Shown piece after piece: positions 1 through 8,116 of a stretch of DNA of 64,000 nt; within the stretch, counting starts at the first letter, position 1; each line of letters opens with the position of its first letter. The notes under the pieces were generated by a model. The model did no database searches. It was not told the DNA's origin and was given only the letters and a program-made list of their open reading frames with translations. The stretch is from assembly GCF_010993975.1 (NCBI RefSeq), contig NZ_JAACZO010000032.1:124001-188000 (forward strand). The letters run 5' to 3'. The stretch comes from Halomonas faecis. GTDB lineage: Bacteria; Pseudomonadota; Gammaproteobacteria; Pseudomonadales; Halomonadaceae. Made by a program: the position numbers and the translations under genes.

Positions 1-693
1 CCCGCCCAGGGCCTCTCGGCGTTGATCGGCCACCGCCCGCGGGCCGCCAAGCCATCGCCGGAGGCCACCAAGGGCCATCCCCCCGAGGAGGCCGACCGGG
101 GCAGCACCGGCGAGGGCTCTGGCGACCAACCGGCGAGCGGTCATGCCGAACGCCAGGCCAACCTGCCCATCGAGCAGGCCCCATCGCCGGAGGCCCTGCT
201 TGCCCAGTGGTACCAGCGCTACCCGCAGACCTTCTTCAAGGGCCACACCCGGCCGCTCAAGGTGGGCATCCATCTCGACCTCGCCGAGCGCGAGCCCTGG
301 CCGGAAAAACTGGTGCGCCGGGCTCTGGCCGGCTACGTCAATCTGCCGCGCTATCTCAAGGGGGTGCGCGAAGGTGCCGAGCGCATCGGCCTCGACGGCC
401 AGCCCCAGGGCACGGTGGACGCCCAGGCCGCCGAGCACGCCCACCGCAAGCTGGAGCGCCTGCAGGCCGAACGCCAGCGCCGCGGCGGCCAGGGCAGGGC
501 GCCCAAGCGCAAGGGTGACGATGCCAAGCGCACCAAGGCTCGCCGCCATGCCCCACAGCCGGATTCGCCCCGCCCCAAGGCGGGTACCGAACCGGCTCCC
601 GATGCCACGCCCCCCGGCGAGTGCGCCTCCCCCGAGGTACGCATGGAAGCCAAGCTCTCGGCGCTGGTGGCCAAGCACAACGGCCGACGCTGA
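1..693 (+). CDS. proQ: ProQ/FinO-domain RNA chaperone, 5'-truncated by the window edge
   Basis: ProQ-family proteins are RNA chaperones that bind structured sRNAs and mRNA 3' ends. About 230 codons are visible. The frame is open from the first base, so the true start probably lies outside the window; a TTG at 22 is only a possible internal start. The ProQ/FinO domain lies in the middle of the visible part, with recognisable stretches WYQRYPQTFF, RPLKVGIHLDL and YVNLPRYLKGV. It is followed by a charged tail rich in Arg, Lys, Ala and Pro, the usual low-complexity linker of this family. The last residues (VRMEAKLSALVAKHN) resemble the short C-terminal segment of ProQ. The domain call is firm; whether it is the orthologue of E. 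coli proQ is an inference. Confidence 0.82.
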   Translation, partial: PAQGLSALIGHRPRAAKPSPEATKGHPPEEADRGSTGEGSGDQPASGHAERQANLPIEQAPSPEALLAQWYQRYPQTFFKGHTRPLKVGIHLDLAEREPWPEKLVRRALAGYVNLPRYLKGVREGAERIGLDGQPQGTVDAQAAEHAHRKLERLQAERQRRGGQGRAPKRKGDDAKRTKARRHAPQPDSPRPKAGTEPAPDATPPGECASPEVRMEAKLSALVAKHNGRR

Positions 694-734
694 AGCTCGA
701 ACTGTCGCTCGTGAGCAAGTCGCTCGGGGCTAAG

Positions 735-832
735 CCGTCGACAGGCCTACCAGGAGGCGCTGTAAACCCATCCTTGGGCGCTACTTTTGCCTTCCCTGGC
801 AAAAGACCTCCTCTTCGGCCTGTCCCCGGCGT
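735..832 (-). repeat. Structured intergenic repeat, family A, copy 1 (short form)
   Basis: Read on the minus strand it begins GCCGGGGACAGGCC and ends GGCCTGTCGACGG. It shows four nested or adjacent stems: outer GACAGGCC/GGCCTGTC, then AGGAGG/CCTCCT, an internal hairpin CTTTTGCC/GGCAAAAG with a 6-base loop, and a small hairpin CCCA/TGGG. Related copies are at 10641, 14006, 18925, 38231 and 48774. It lies just downstream of proQ. Confidence 0.75.
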
Positions 833-1043
833 CCCTCACTGCAATCGCCCTTGTAACCGAACGTTGATATCCCTTTGGCTTGCCAGCGGCGCGGTGGCTG
901 GGCATCATGTGCCTGCTCATCGTTGCCAGGTACTCGCTGCGGCGGGCTGGGGCGGCGGCACGCGGGGCAACGGGCGCGTTCCGCCGTTTCAGAGAGACGT
1001 ATCGAGGAACAGTGTTCGCGGCGTAGGAAAACAGTGTTTTTTC

Positions 1044-1073
1044 TTGTTGCGTTCCTGCTAATCCCGGTATAGA
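1044..1073 (+). promoter_or_regulatory. Candidate sigma70 promoter for the porin gene
   Basis: TTGTTG (1044-1049) and TATAGA (1068-1073) are separated by 18 bases; TTGCGT at 1047 with a 15-base spacer is an alternative -35. The position would give a 5' UTR of about 170 bases. This is pattern matching only, and other promoters (for example around TATAAC near 1095) are possible. Confidence 0.3.
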
Positions 1074-1252
1074 GTTCTACCTGCGAGCATTGGACTATAA
1101 CAAGGCTTCGCTGCGGCCATGCCCGGCCCGGTCTGCCTCCTGAGAAGGAGCGAGGCCGCCAGAGGCGGGACGCATGCCCGGCAAGCCGGCGGTACCGTTC
1201 AGCGGTGCCACAACGATCGAAACAGTAAGCTAGTCAAAAAGGAACCATCGCG

Positions 1253-2347
1253 ATGAAAAAGACACTGTTAGCGACTGCCATTGCCGGCGCCATGGTCGCC
1301 TCCGCCGCTCAGGCTGCCACCGTTTACGACCAGGACGGCAAGAGCATCGATCTCAGCGGCCGTATCGGCATGGGCGTTCAGTCCGGCTACGACGGCAACA
1401 GCGACTTCGTCACTGCCGGCTCGCGCCTGAAGCTGGACGTGGCCAACCAGGTCAGCGACGACCTGCGTTTCTTCGGTCACGTCGAGTGGCGTTTCACCTC
1501 CGACGAGCGTGATCAGGACTCTGGCTTCAGCGAAGTGCGTCACGCCTGGATCGGTGCCGAGAGCGCCAACTGGGGTACCCTGCAGGCCGGTAACTTCGAC
1601 AACATCTACAAGCTTCAGGTGTTCCAGGCGTTCGACTACTACGCCATGTCTTCCGGCTACGGCTTCCACGCCCCGGGCGACAACGGTCGCGGCGACGCCA
1701 TCGCCTACATCACGCCGAACCTCTCCGGTTTCCAGGCGGCCCTGCAGGCTAAGCATTACAGCCAATCCGATGTTGTCGGTGACACCAGTTGGTCAATTGA
1801 CTCCAATGGTAACGTCGTGCAAGGCGCTGGTACTGGTGTGAATAACGACGTTAGCTCCGAAGTGCTGTTCGCCGGTGCCGTCAGCTACGAAGTGGGCGGT
1901 CTGCGCGTTGCTGCCGGCCTGAGCGAGACTGACGCTGTGGTCGTCGGCAGCAACGGCGAATTCGATGCGGGCTACAATGCCGGTATCAGCGGCACCTACG
2001 CCTTCAACGACATGTTCAGCCTGCGCGTCGGTTACGAAGACCAGAACCCGACCGAGCCGAGCACTACTGCGACTCGTGATCAAAAAGTCTATGGTATCGG
2101 CGGTCTGCTGAGCGTCAGCGATCAGTTGACTCTGTCTGCCGATTACTATCGGAAAGATCGTGACGACAACTACATCGACAGTGATGGTGTTGGTCTCGAC
2201 TACGACAGTGACGAGTTCGCCTTCGGCGCTTACTATCGTGTGGCCGACAACGTCGACGTCTTCACCGAGTTCCATGACAAGGATCGTAAGTCTGAGGACG
2301 GCGATGACAAGACCTACGGCATCGTCGGCGCTCGCTACTTCTTCTAA
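1253..2347 (+). CDS. Gram-negative outer-membrane porin (OmpC/OmpU-like trimeric porin)
   Basis: Predicted 364-residue general diffusion porin of the outer membrane. The start has a typical signal peptide (MKKTLLATAIAGAMVASAAQA, cleavage after AQA) and an AAGGA Shine-Dalgarno at 1239-1243. The mature protein is acidic, with alternating strands typical of a 16-stranded beta barrel, and ends GARYFF; the C-terminal Phe is the usual BAM-complex recognition signal. The early segment GRIGMGVQSGYDG matches the first strand of gammaproteobacterial porins. It stands alone, with its own terminator at 2377. Halophile porins are often osmotically regulated, but nothing in the sequence shows this directly. 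Substrate specificity cannot be read from sequence. Confidence 0.9.
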   Translation: MKKTLLATAIAGAMVASAAQAATVYDQDGKSIDLSGRIGMGVQSGYDGNSDFVTAGSRLKLDVANQVSDDLRFFGHVEWRFTSDERDQDSGFSEVRHAWIGAESANWGTLQAGNFDNIYKLQVFQAFDYYAMSSGYGFHAPGDNGRGDAIAYITPNLSGFQAALQAKHYSQSDVVGDTSWSIDSNGNVVQGAGTGVNNDVSSEVLFAGAVSYEVGGLRVAAGLSETDAVVVGSNGEFDAGYNAGISGTYAFNDMFSLRVGYEDQNPTEPSTTATRDQKVYGIGGLLSVSDQLTLSADYYRKDRDDNYIDSDGVGLDYDSDEFAFGAYYRVADNVDVFTEFHDKDRKSEDGDDKTYGIVGARYFF

Positions 2348-2376
2348 GCCCCTGGCTTAGCAGGAAAGCGCTACGA

Positions 2377-2404
2377 AACCGGCCCCTTCGGGGGCCGGTT
2401 TTTT
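2377..2404 (+). terminator. Rho-independent terminator of the porin gene
   Basis: A perfect 10-bp stem AACCGGCCCC/GGGGCCGGTT closed by a TTCG tetraloop, followed by TTTT, 29 bases after the porin stop codon. Confidence 0.92.
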
Positions 2405-2436
2405 CGTGCGTGCGCGGTACGTTCTCCCGAAAAGGC

Positions 2437-2450
2437 TTGACCCGCATCAA
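2437..2450 (+). promoter_or_regulatory. FNR/Anr box upstream of the fnr-like gene
   Basis: TTGACCCGCATCAA matches the FNR dimer site TTGATNNNNATCAA at 9 of 10 fixed positions. It lies about 75 bases before the chosen GTG start of the fnr-like gene and after the porin terminator, as expected for autoregulation. Its position relative to the transcription start is unknown, so activation and repression cannot be distinguished. Confidence 0.6.
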
Positions 2451-2524
2451 CTCGCCGAGCACGGTGAAGGCGTACGCTCTTGGTTTGAACCATGGCTTGG
2501 CAGTGCGAACCGGGGAGGAGAGCG

Positions 2525-3301
2525 GTGACGGCCATCGTCGGCGAGAGAACCACCAGAGCGGCGCCCGCACGCGCGCGAAAGGCTCGCGAGACGCGCTGCG
2601 AGCGCTGTGCGCTGCAAGCCCGCTGCCTGCCGCTGGGGCTGGAGATGGAGGCGCTGCCGAGCTTCGATGCGATCATCGAGCACCCCCACCCCCTCAAGCG
2701 CGGCCAGCGCCTGATGCGTCAGAACCAGGGCTTCGAAAGCCTCTTCGTGGTGCGCTCGGGCAGCCTCAAGCAGGTGGTGGAGCAGCCCGGCCAGCGCGAC
2801 CAGGTCACCCACTTCTATCTGCCCGGCGAACTGGTCGGGCTCGACGGCATCGCAGAAAGCCGCTGCTACGGCAGCGTGGTGGCGCTGGAATCGACCTTCG
2901 TCTGCGAGCTTCCTTTCCATCGCCTGGACGACCTGGCCGAGCAGGTGCCCGAACTGCGCGGCGAGCTCTTCCGCTGCATGAGCCGCGAGCTGTGCAACGA
3001 CCAGCGCATGATGTGCCTGCTCTCCGGCCGCACCGCCGACCAGCGCCTGGCCAGCTTCATGCTGGGCCTTTCCGAGCGCTTCCGCTCGCGTGGCTGCTCG
3101 CCTTACTGCTTTCACCTCTCCATGTCGCGCTCCGACATCGGCAGCTATCTCGGCCTGGCGCTGGAAACCGTCAGCCGCGTGATCGCCCGCTTCCAGGAGC
3201 AGAACCTGGTCAGCGTCGAAGGACGCGAAGTGTGCATCGAAGACCACGCCGCCCTGGTGGCCCTGGCCGAAGAGGGCGTGGGGCGCCACTCCGGGGCGTG
3301 A
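2525..3301 (+). CDS. fnr: Crp/Fnr-family oxygen-sensing transcriptional regulator (Fnr/Anr)
   Basis: Global regulator of anaerobic and microaerobic metabolism; FNR proteins dimerise and bind DNA when they hold an oxygen-labile [4Fe-4S] cluster. From the GTG at 2525 the protein has 258 residues. The N-terminal cluster motif CERCALQARC gives Cys25, Cys28 and Cys34, and a fourth Cys lies at 114 (SRCYGS), the FNR pattern. A cyclic-nucleotide-binding-like barrel is followed by the helix-turn-helix SRSDIGSYLGLALETVSRV, with the Glu-Ser-Arg DNA-reading residues at 214, 217 and 218. GTG 2525 is preferred because GGGAGGAG ends 4 bases before it; an in-frame ATG at 2492 lacks this. A near-consensus FNR box sits upstream. 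Confidence 0.93.
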   Translation: MTAIVGERTTRAAPARARKARETRCERCALQARCLPLGLEMEALPSFDAIIEHPHPLKRGQRLMRQNQGFESLFVVRSGSLKQVVEQPGQRDQVTHFYLPGELVGLDGIAESRCYGSVVALESTFVCELPFHRLDDLAEQVPELRGELFRCMSRELCNDQRMMCLLSGRTADQRLASFMLGLSERFRSRGCSPYCFHLSMSRSDIGSYLGLALETVSRVIARFQEQNLVSVEGREVCIEDHAALVALAEEGVGRHSGA

Positions 3302-3397
3302 AGAGAGTGTGCCGCTTTCGTCTTGAAGACTACCTACCCGTGTACGCCTCGGTGAGATGCGAGGTGGGCCCCTCATTCAGGGGAAAGAGCGAAGCGG

Positions 3398-3474
3398 TGG
3401 CGCCCTCTGCAGGATTCGAACCTGCGACCTGCCGCTTAGGAGGCGGCTGCTCTATCCGACTGAGCTAAGAGGGC
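3398..3474 (-). tRNA. tRNA-Arg, anticodon CCT
   Basis: The minus strand gives acceptor arm GCCCTCT/AGAGGGC, anticodon stem GCCGC/GCGGC with loop CTCCTAA (anticodon CCT, reading AGG), a T-arm containing GGTTCGAATCC, discriminator G and an encoded CCA (3398-3400). All four arms form. It is an isolated gene; no integrase or attachment-site duplication is seen beside it. Confidence 0.96.
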
Positions 3475-3496
3475 AAACGGGCGTGAAACGACGCGC

Positions 3497-3525
3497 ATTA
3501 TAAGGAAAGCGGGCGATGAGCGAAA
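3497..3525 (-). promoter_or_regulatory. Promoter of the tRNA-Arg gene
   Basis: On the minus strand a perfect -10 TATAAT (3497-3502) lies 22 bases before the mature tRNA 5' end, with a weak -35 TTTCGC 17 bases further upstream. The -10 is followed by GCGCGTCG, a GC-rich discriminator typical of stringently controlled stable-RNA promoters. Confidence 0.65.
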
Positions 3526-3647
3526 CCGCTGGCACTGCTGCGAAACGTTGTCACACCGCTAACTCGACCTCTCGCGCAGGCGGGGGCGGTCGGTATACTG
3601 GCGCTGCGTTATAGCCTTTCGTTCTTTGCTCGTGCCAGGATGCCTCG

Positions 3648-4892
3648 ATGATCAAACGCCTGATACCTCTGCTGATTCTCGCCCTTGGCGTGGCGGCGTT
3701 CATGGCCTTGCGCCTGACGCGACCGGAGCCGGCGGAGGTCTCCGCCCGGGAACGTAGCTGGCAGGTCGAGACGCTGACCGTCGAGCTGGCCGAGCATGCG
3801 CCGGTGCTGCCCCTGTTCGGTGAGATCGTGGCGCCGGAGCGCCTGGAAGTGGTGGCGCCGCTGGCGGGGCGCATCGCCGAGCGGCCGGTGCGCGAGGGCC
3901 AGCGAGTGGCGGCGGGCGAGCTGCTGGTGGCGCTGGACGAAGCCGACAGTCAGCCGCCGCTGCGCCAGGCCGAGGCCGAGGTGGCGGATCTGCGCGCGCA
4001 GATCGACAGCGAACGCATCCGCCACGAGAACGAACAGGAGGCGCTGGCGCGCGAGCGCGACATCCTGGCCAATGCGCAGCGGTCGCTGGAGCGGGTGGAG
4101 TCGCTGGTGGAGGGCAACCTGGCCTCGCGGGCGGAGCTGGACGAGGCGCGCGATACCCTGGCGCGGGCGCGGCTCAACGTCACCACCCGCGCCAGTACCG
4201 TGGCCGAGTACCCCTCGCGGATGAAGAGCCTGGAGGCGCGCCTGGCGCGCGCCGAGGCGGTGCGCGATGCGGCCCGGCGCGATGCCCAGCGCAGCCGTGT
4301 CACCGCGCCCTTCGATGGCGTCGTCACCGGCGTGCAGGTGGCGCCGGGAGATCAGGTCGCGGCGCGGGCGGCGCTACTGTCGCTCTACCCGCAGGATGGG
4401 CTCGAACTGCGCGCGCGCGTGCCGCGTCGCTATCAGGCGGAGCTGGCCGCCAGGCTGGAGCGCGGCGAGGCTCTCGAGGCGGTGGCCCAGGAGGGCGGCC
4501 AGCGCTTCGTGTTCGAGCGCCTGGCCGGCGAGAGCGAGCCCACGGGTACCGAGGCGATCCTCGCGCTCGATGGTCCCGCCGAGGGCCTGCGGCCGGGCAG
4601 CCTGGTGCCGGTGTGGCTGCAGCGGCCCGCGGTGAGCGATGCCCTGGCGGTGCCGTTCAGCGCCCTGCACGGCAGCGACGTGCTCTATCGGGTGAGTGAC
4701 GATTCGCGCCTGGAGCGCGTCCAGGTGCAGCGCCACGGCGAGCTGCCCGGGCCCGACGGTGCGCGCTGGGCGCTGGTTTCCGCCGCCGAGCTGGCCGACG
4801 GCGACCGGGTGGCGGTGACCCATCTGCCCAATGCCATGACCGGGCTGCGCGTGGAGGTGGCCGAGTCGGCCGACGAGGAGCCCGGGGCATGA
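3648..4892 (+). CDS. RND efflux pump periplasmic adaptor (membrane fusion protein)
   Basis: Links an inner-membrane RND transporter to an outer-membrane channel. The 414-residue protein has an N-terminal membrane anchor (residues 4-22) with no lipobox Cys, a lipoyl half-domain around GRIAERPVREGQRV, a long charged coiled-coil hairpin (about residues 100-185), the second lipoyl half ending in SRVTAPFDGVVTGVQVAPGD, and a beta-barrel C-terminus. Its stop overlaps the pump gene start (ATGA at 4889-4892), so the two are translationally coupled. No outer-membrane factor or regulator gene is adjacent, so the pump probably recruits a TolC-like channel encoded elsewhere. Substrates are unknown. Confidence 0.92.
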   Translation: MIKRLIPLLILALGVAAFMALRLTRPEPAEVSARERSWQVETLTVELAEHAPVLPLFGEIVAPERLEVVAPLAGRIAERPVREGQRVAAGELLVALDEADSQPPLRQAEAEVADLRAQIDSERIRHENEQEALARERDILANAQRSLERVESLVEGNLASRAELDEARDTLARARLNVTTRASTVAEYPSRMKSLEARLARAEAVRDAARRDAQRSRVTAPFDGVVTGVQVAPGDQVAARAALLSLYPQDGLELRARVPRRYQAELAARLERGEALEAVAQEGGQRFVFERLAGESEPTGTEAILALDGPAEGLRPGSLVPVWLQRPAVSDALAVPFSALHGSDVLYRVSDDSRLERVQVQRHGELPGPDGARWALVSAAELADGDRVAVTHLPNAMTGLRVEVAESADEEPGA

Positions 4893-7800
4893 GCCGGCGG
4901 CGCGGAATCATCGGCTTCTTCGTGCATCACCGGGTGGCGGCCAACCTGGTGATGCTGGTCATGCTGCTGGGCGGCGTGCTCGGGCTGAGCCGCATGAACA
5001 TCCAGTTCTTTCCCACCTTCGCCCTCGATGTGGTCACCGTGCGCGTGGCGTGGAGCGGCGCTTCCGCCGAAGACGTCGAGGCGGGCATCACCGACCCGCT
5101 GGAGCAGCGCCTGCGCAGCCTCTCGGGGCTCAAGCGCATGACCTCCACCTCGGCCCAGGGGGTGTCCAGCATCACCCTGGAGTTCACCGAACAGAGCGAC
5201 CCGATTCTCGCCCTGGACGACGTGCGCCAGGCAGTGGACGGTTTCACCAACCTGCCGGCGGATGCCGAAACGCCGGACATCGAACGAGTGGCTCGCTACG
5301 AGCCGGTGGCGCGGCTGCTGGTGCATGGCGAGCTGAACGAACGGGAGCTACGCCAGCTGGCACACCGCTTCGAAGACGAGCTGCTGTCGCGCGGCATCGA
5401 TCGCGTGGAGATGAGCGGCCTGCCCGAGCAGCAGATCAGCATCGAGGTGCCGGCGGAGCGGCTGCAGGCGCTGTCGCTGTCACTGGATGACATCGCCGCC
5501 CGCGTGGCGAACGTGTCGCGCGATCTGCCCGCCGGGGTGCTCGGCCAGCAGGACAGCGCTCGCGAACTGCGCTCGCTGGAGCAGCGCCGCGACCCGCTGG
5601 GCTTCGAGAGCCTGCCGGTGATGAGCGGTGATCGCTTCACGCTGCAGCTGGGCGACATCGCCACGATCCGCCAGGAGCCCCGCGAGGGAACGGTGCAGCT
5701 CAGCCGCCATGGGGCGCCGGCGGTGGAGCTGATGCTGCAGCGCGCCGAGGACGGCAACTCGCTGGAGGCGGCGCGCCGCTTCGAGGCGTGGCTGGCCGAG
5801 ACGCGCCCGTCCCTGCCGCCCAGCGTGACGCTGGAAGTGCACGACGAGACCTGGCAGCTGATCGCGGAGCGCATCTCGCTGCTCATCGACAACGGCCTGG
5901 GCGGTTTGCTGCTGGTGCTGGTGCTGCTCTATCTGTTCCTGCCGGGGCGGGTGGCGTTGTGGGTGGCGGTGGGCATCCCCACGGCCTTCATGGCCTCGCT
6001 GGGCGTGTTCTGGGGGCTGGGCGGCTCCATCAACATGATGTCGCTGTTCGCACTGATCATGGCGCTGGGGGTGATCGTCGACGACGCCATCGTGGTGGGC
6101 GAGGATGCCGACGCTCACCACCGCCTGGGCGAGGCGCCGCGCAACGCCTCGGCCGGGGCGGCGCGGCGCATGCTGTGGCCGGTGGTGGCCTCGTCGCTGA
6201 CCACCATCGCCGCCTTCATGCCGCTGCTGATGGTAGGCGGGGTGATCGGCAATATCCTTGGCGACATTCCGGTGATCATGATCTGCGTGCTGATCGCCTC
6301 GCTGCTGGAGTGCTTCGTGGTGTTGCCGGCACACCTGCGCAACGCTTTCGTGCCGCGCGCGGACGAAGGGCGGCCGTTGCGCGGCCCGGCGCGATGGCGC
6401 AGCGGCTTCGAGACGCGCTTCGAGGCGTTTCGCGAGGGGCCCTTCCGGCGCTTTTCGGCGCTGACGCTGCGCCACCGCGGCGCCACCCTGGCCATGGCGG
6501 TGGCCGTGGCGCTGTTCACCGCCGGGCTGCTGGCGGGCGGCCGCCTGGGCTTCCTCTTCTTTCCTACGCCGGAGGCCAGCGTGGTGTACGCCAACGCCAG
6601 CTTCGTGGCCGGTACGCCCGAGGAGCGGGTCGACCGCTTTCTCGACCACCTGCAGCAGACCCTGGACGACACCGAGCGGGAGCTGGGCGGCGAGCTGGTG
6701 GATACCGTGGTGGCGCGCCACGGTGCCACCCTGGAGGGTGGAGCGCCGAGCCGCAGCGCCGAGGAAGTGGGCTCGCTGATGATCGAGCTGGTGTCGCCCG
6801 ACCACAGGGAGGTGCGCAACGCCGATTTCATCCGCGCCTGGCGCGAGCGCATCGCGGAACCGGCGGGTCTGGAGAATCTCACCATCAACGAGCGCAGTGC
6901 CGGCCCGCCGGGCAAGGACGTCAACATCCGCCTGACCGGGGAGGATGCGGTGGCGCTGCGTCGCGCGGCGGACTCGCTCTCCGAGTCGCTGTCGAGCCTG
7001 CCCGGCGTGATCGATACCGAGGATGACATGCCCTGGGGGCGCGAACAGCTCATCTACCGGGTCAACGCTTTCGGGGAGGCGCTGGGCCTGACCACCGAGA
7101 GCCTGGGTCGCCAGCTGCGCACGGCCTTCGACGGGCAGATCGCCCAGATCTACCAATCGGGTGCCGATGAGATGGAGGTGCGCGTGCAGCTGCCCCGCGA
7201 GCAGCGCGAGCGTCTATCCACGCTCTCGAGCCTGGCGATCACCCTGGACGATGGCCGCCAGGTGGCGTTGGAGCAGGTGATGGCTGTGGACTACCGCCAG
7301 GGGTTCGAGGCGCTGCGCCATGCCGACGGCCAACTGGCGGTGGAGGTCACCGCCGAGCTCGATTCCCGGGTGACCAGTGCCGAGGAGGTGCTGGCGAGCC
7401 TGGATGCCGAGACGCTGCCGCAGCTCGCCAGCGAGCACCACCTGCGCTACAGCTTCGAGGGGCGCGCCGCCGATCAGCGCGAGACGCTGGCCGACATGCG
7501 CGTCGGGCTGCTGGTCGGGGTGGGCCTGATGTACGGCGTGCTGGCCTGGGTGTTCGCCTCCTGGAGCTTGCCGCTGATCGTCATGGCGATCATTCCCTTC
7601 TCGCTCATCGGGGCGCTGCTCGGCCACTGGGCGATGGGCTTGGAGCTCACGATTCTTTCGCTGTTCGGACTCTTCGGACTCTCGGGAATCGTGGTCAACA
7701 ACGCCATCATCCTGGTGAGCTTCTACCGTCAGCAGCGCGACCGTGGCCTGGCCATCGACGAGGCGCTCAACGAGGCGGTGGTGCAGCGGATGCGGGCGGT

Positions 7801-8020
7801 GCTGCTCACCGGCCTGACCACCATCGGGGGGCTCTTGCCGTTGCTCTTCGAGACCTCGCTGCAGGCGCAGTTCCTGATTCCCATGGCGGCCTCCATCGCC
7901 TTCGGCCTGGCCGGTTCCACCTTTCTGGTGTTGCTGGTGATCCCGGCGCTGCTCTCCTGGCTGGAGAACGGCCGCGAGCGCTGGTCCGCCCGGTCGCGTG
8001 GGCGTGACGCCACGGTCTGA
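4889..8020 (+). CDS. RND-superfamily efflux transporter, inner-membrane permease (HAE1-like)
   Basis: Proton-driven exporter of 1043 residues, the normal length for AcrB/MdtB-type pumps. It opens with the first transmembrane helix (FFVHHRVAANLVMLVMLLGGV) and has two copies of the helix bundle plus large periplasmic loop. The TM4 proton-relay pair is present as Asp398-Asp399 (VIVDDAIVVGED). In TM10 the segment SGIVVNNAI (932-940) lacks the Lys found in AcrB (Lys940). This is shared by several RND subfamilies but means the relay differs from AcrB. Coupled to the adaptor by a 4-base overlap. Drug, dye or metal specificity cannot be assigned. Confidence 0.93.
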   Translation: MSRRRGIIGFFVHHRVAANLVMLVMLLGGVLGLSRMNIQFFPTFALDVVTVRVAWSGASAEDVEAGITDPLEQRLRSLSGLKRMTSTSAQGVSSITLEFTEQSDPILALDDVRQAVDGFTNLPADAETPDIERVARYEPVARLLVHGELNERELRQLAHRFEDELLSRGIDRVEMSGLPEQQISIEVPAERLQALSLSLDDIAARVANVSRDLPAGVLGQQDSARELRSLEQRRDPLGFESLPVMSGDRFTLQLGDIATIRQEPREGTVQLSRHGAPAVELMLQRAEDGNSLEAARRFEAWLAETRPSLPPSVTLEVHDETWQLIAERISLLIDNGLGGLLLVLVLLYLFLPGRVALWVAVGIPTAFMASLGVFWGLGGSINMMSLFALIMALGVIVDDAIVVGEDADAHHRLGEAPRNASAGAARRMLWPVVASSLTTIAAFMPLLMVGGVIGNILGDIPVIMICVLIASLLECFVVLPAHLRNAFVPRADEGRPLRGPARWRSGFETRFEAFREGPFRRFSALTLRHRGATLAMAVAVALFTAGLLAGGRLGFLFFPTPEASVVYANASFVAGTPEERVDRFLDHLQQTLDDTERELGGELVDTVVARHGATLEGGAPSRSAEEVGSLMIELVSPDHREVRNADFIRAWRERIAEPAGLENLTINERSAGPPGKDVNIRLTGEDAVALRRAADSLSESLSSLPGVIDTEDDMPWGREQLIYRVNAFGEALGLTTESLGRQLRTAFDGQIAQIYQSGADEMEVRVQLPREQRERLSTLSSLAITLDDGRQVALEQVMAVDYRQGFEALRHADGQLAVEVTAELDSRVTSAEEVLASLDAETLPQLASEHHLRYSFEGRAADQRETLADMRVGLLVGVGLMYGVLAWVFASWSLPLIVMAIIPFSLIGALLGHWAMGLELTILSLFGLFGLSGIVVNNAIILVSFYRQQRDRGLAIDEALNEAVVQRMRAVLLTGLTTIGGLLPLLFETSLQAQFLIPMAASIAFGLAGSTFLVLLVIPALLSWLENGRERWSARSRGRDATV

Positions 8021-8116
8021 AACCGGACGAAAAGCAGGGGGTGGTTGCAGTACGCTTCTCCCGCTCCCACGTTGGACAGTGTACGTAGCAATGTCTGATC
8101 CAGCATGGAGGTTTTC

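Larger units (their letters stand above)
694..1252. other. Intergenic region between proQ and the porin gene
   Basis: This 559-base gap carries one copy of the structured repeat family (735-832) in its first third. The rest includes a short T-rich run around 1036-1046, a possible sigma70-type promoter near 1044-1073 and a GC-rich leader of about 170 bases before the porin start. Possible reading frames here lack ribosome binding sites and family motifs, so I call no gene. The long leader would allow sRNA control of the porin, but no specific sRNA site was identified. Confidence 0.5.

Noticed and set aside
3355..3395. Terminator for the tRNA-Arg gene (CCCCT/AGGGG hairpin)
   Set aside because: The stem is only 5 bp and no T run follows on the minus strand; termination there is possible but not supported.
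3398..3474. tRNA-Arg(CCT) as an integration site for a genomic island
   Set aside because: tRNA 3' ends are common targets, but there is no integrase, no duplicated tRNA end and no compositional shift on either side.
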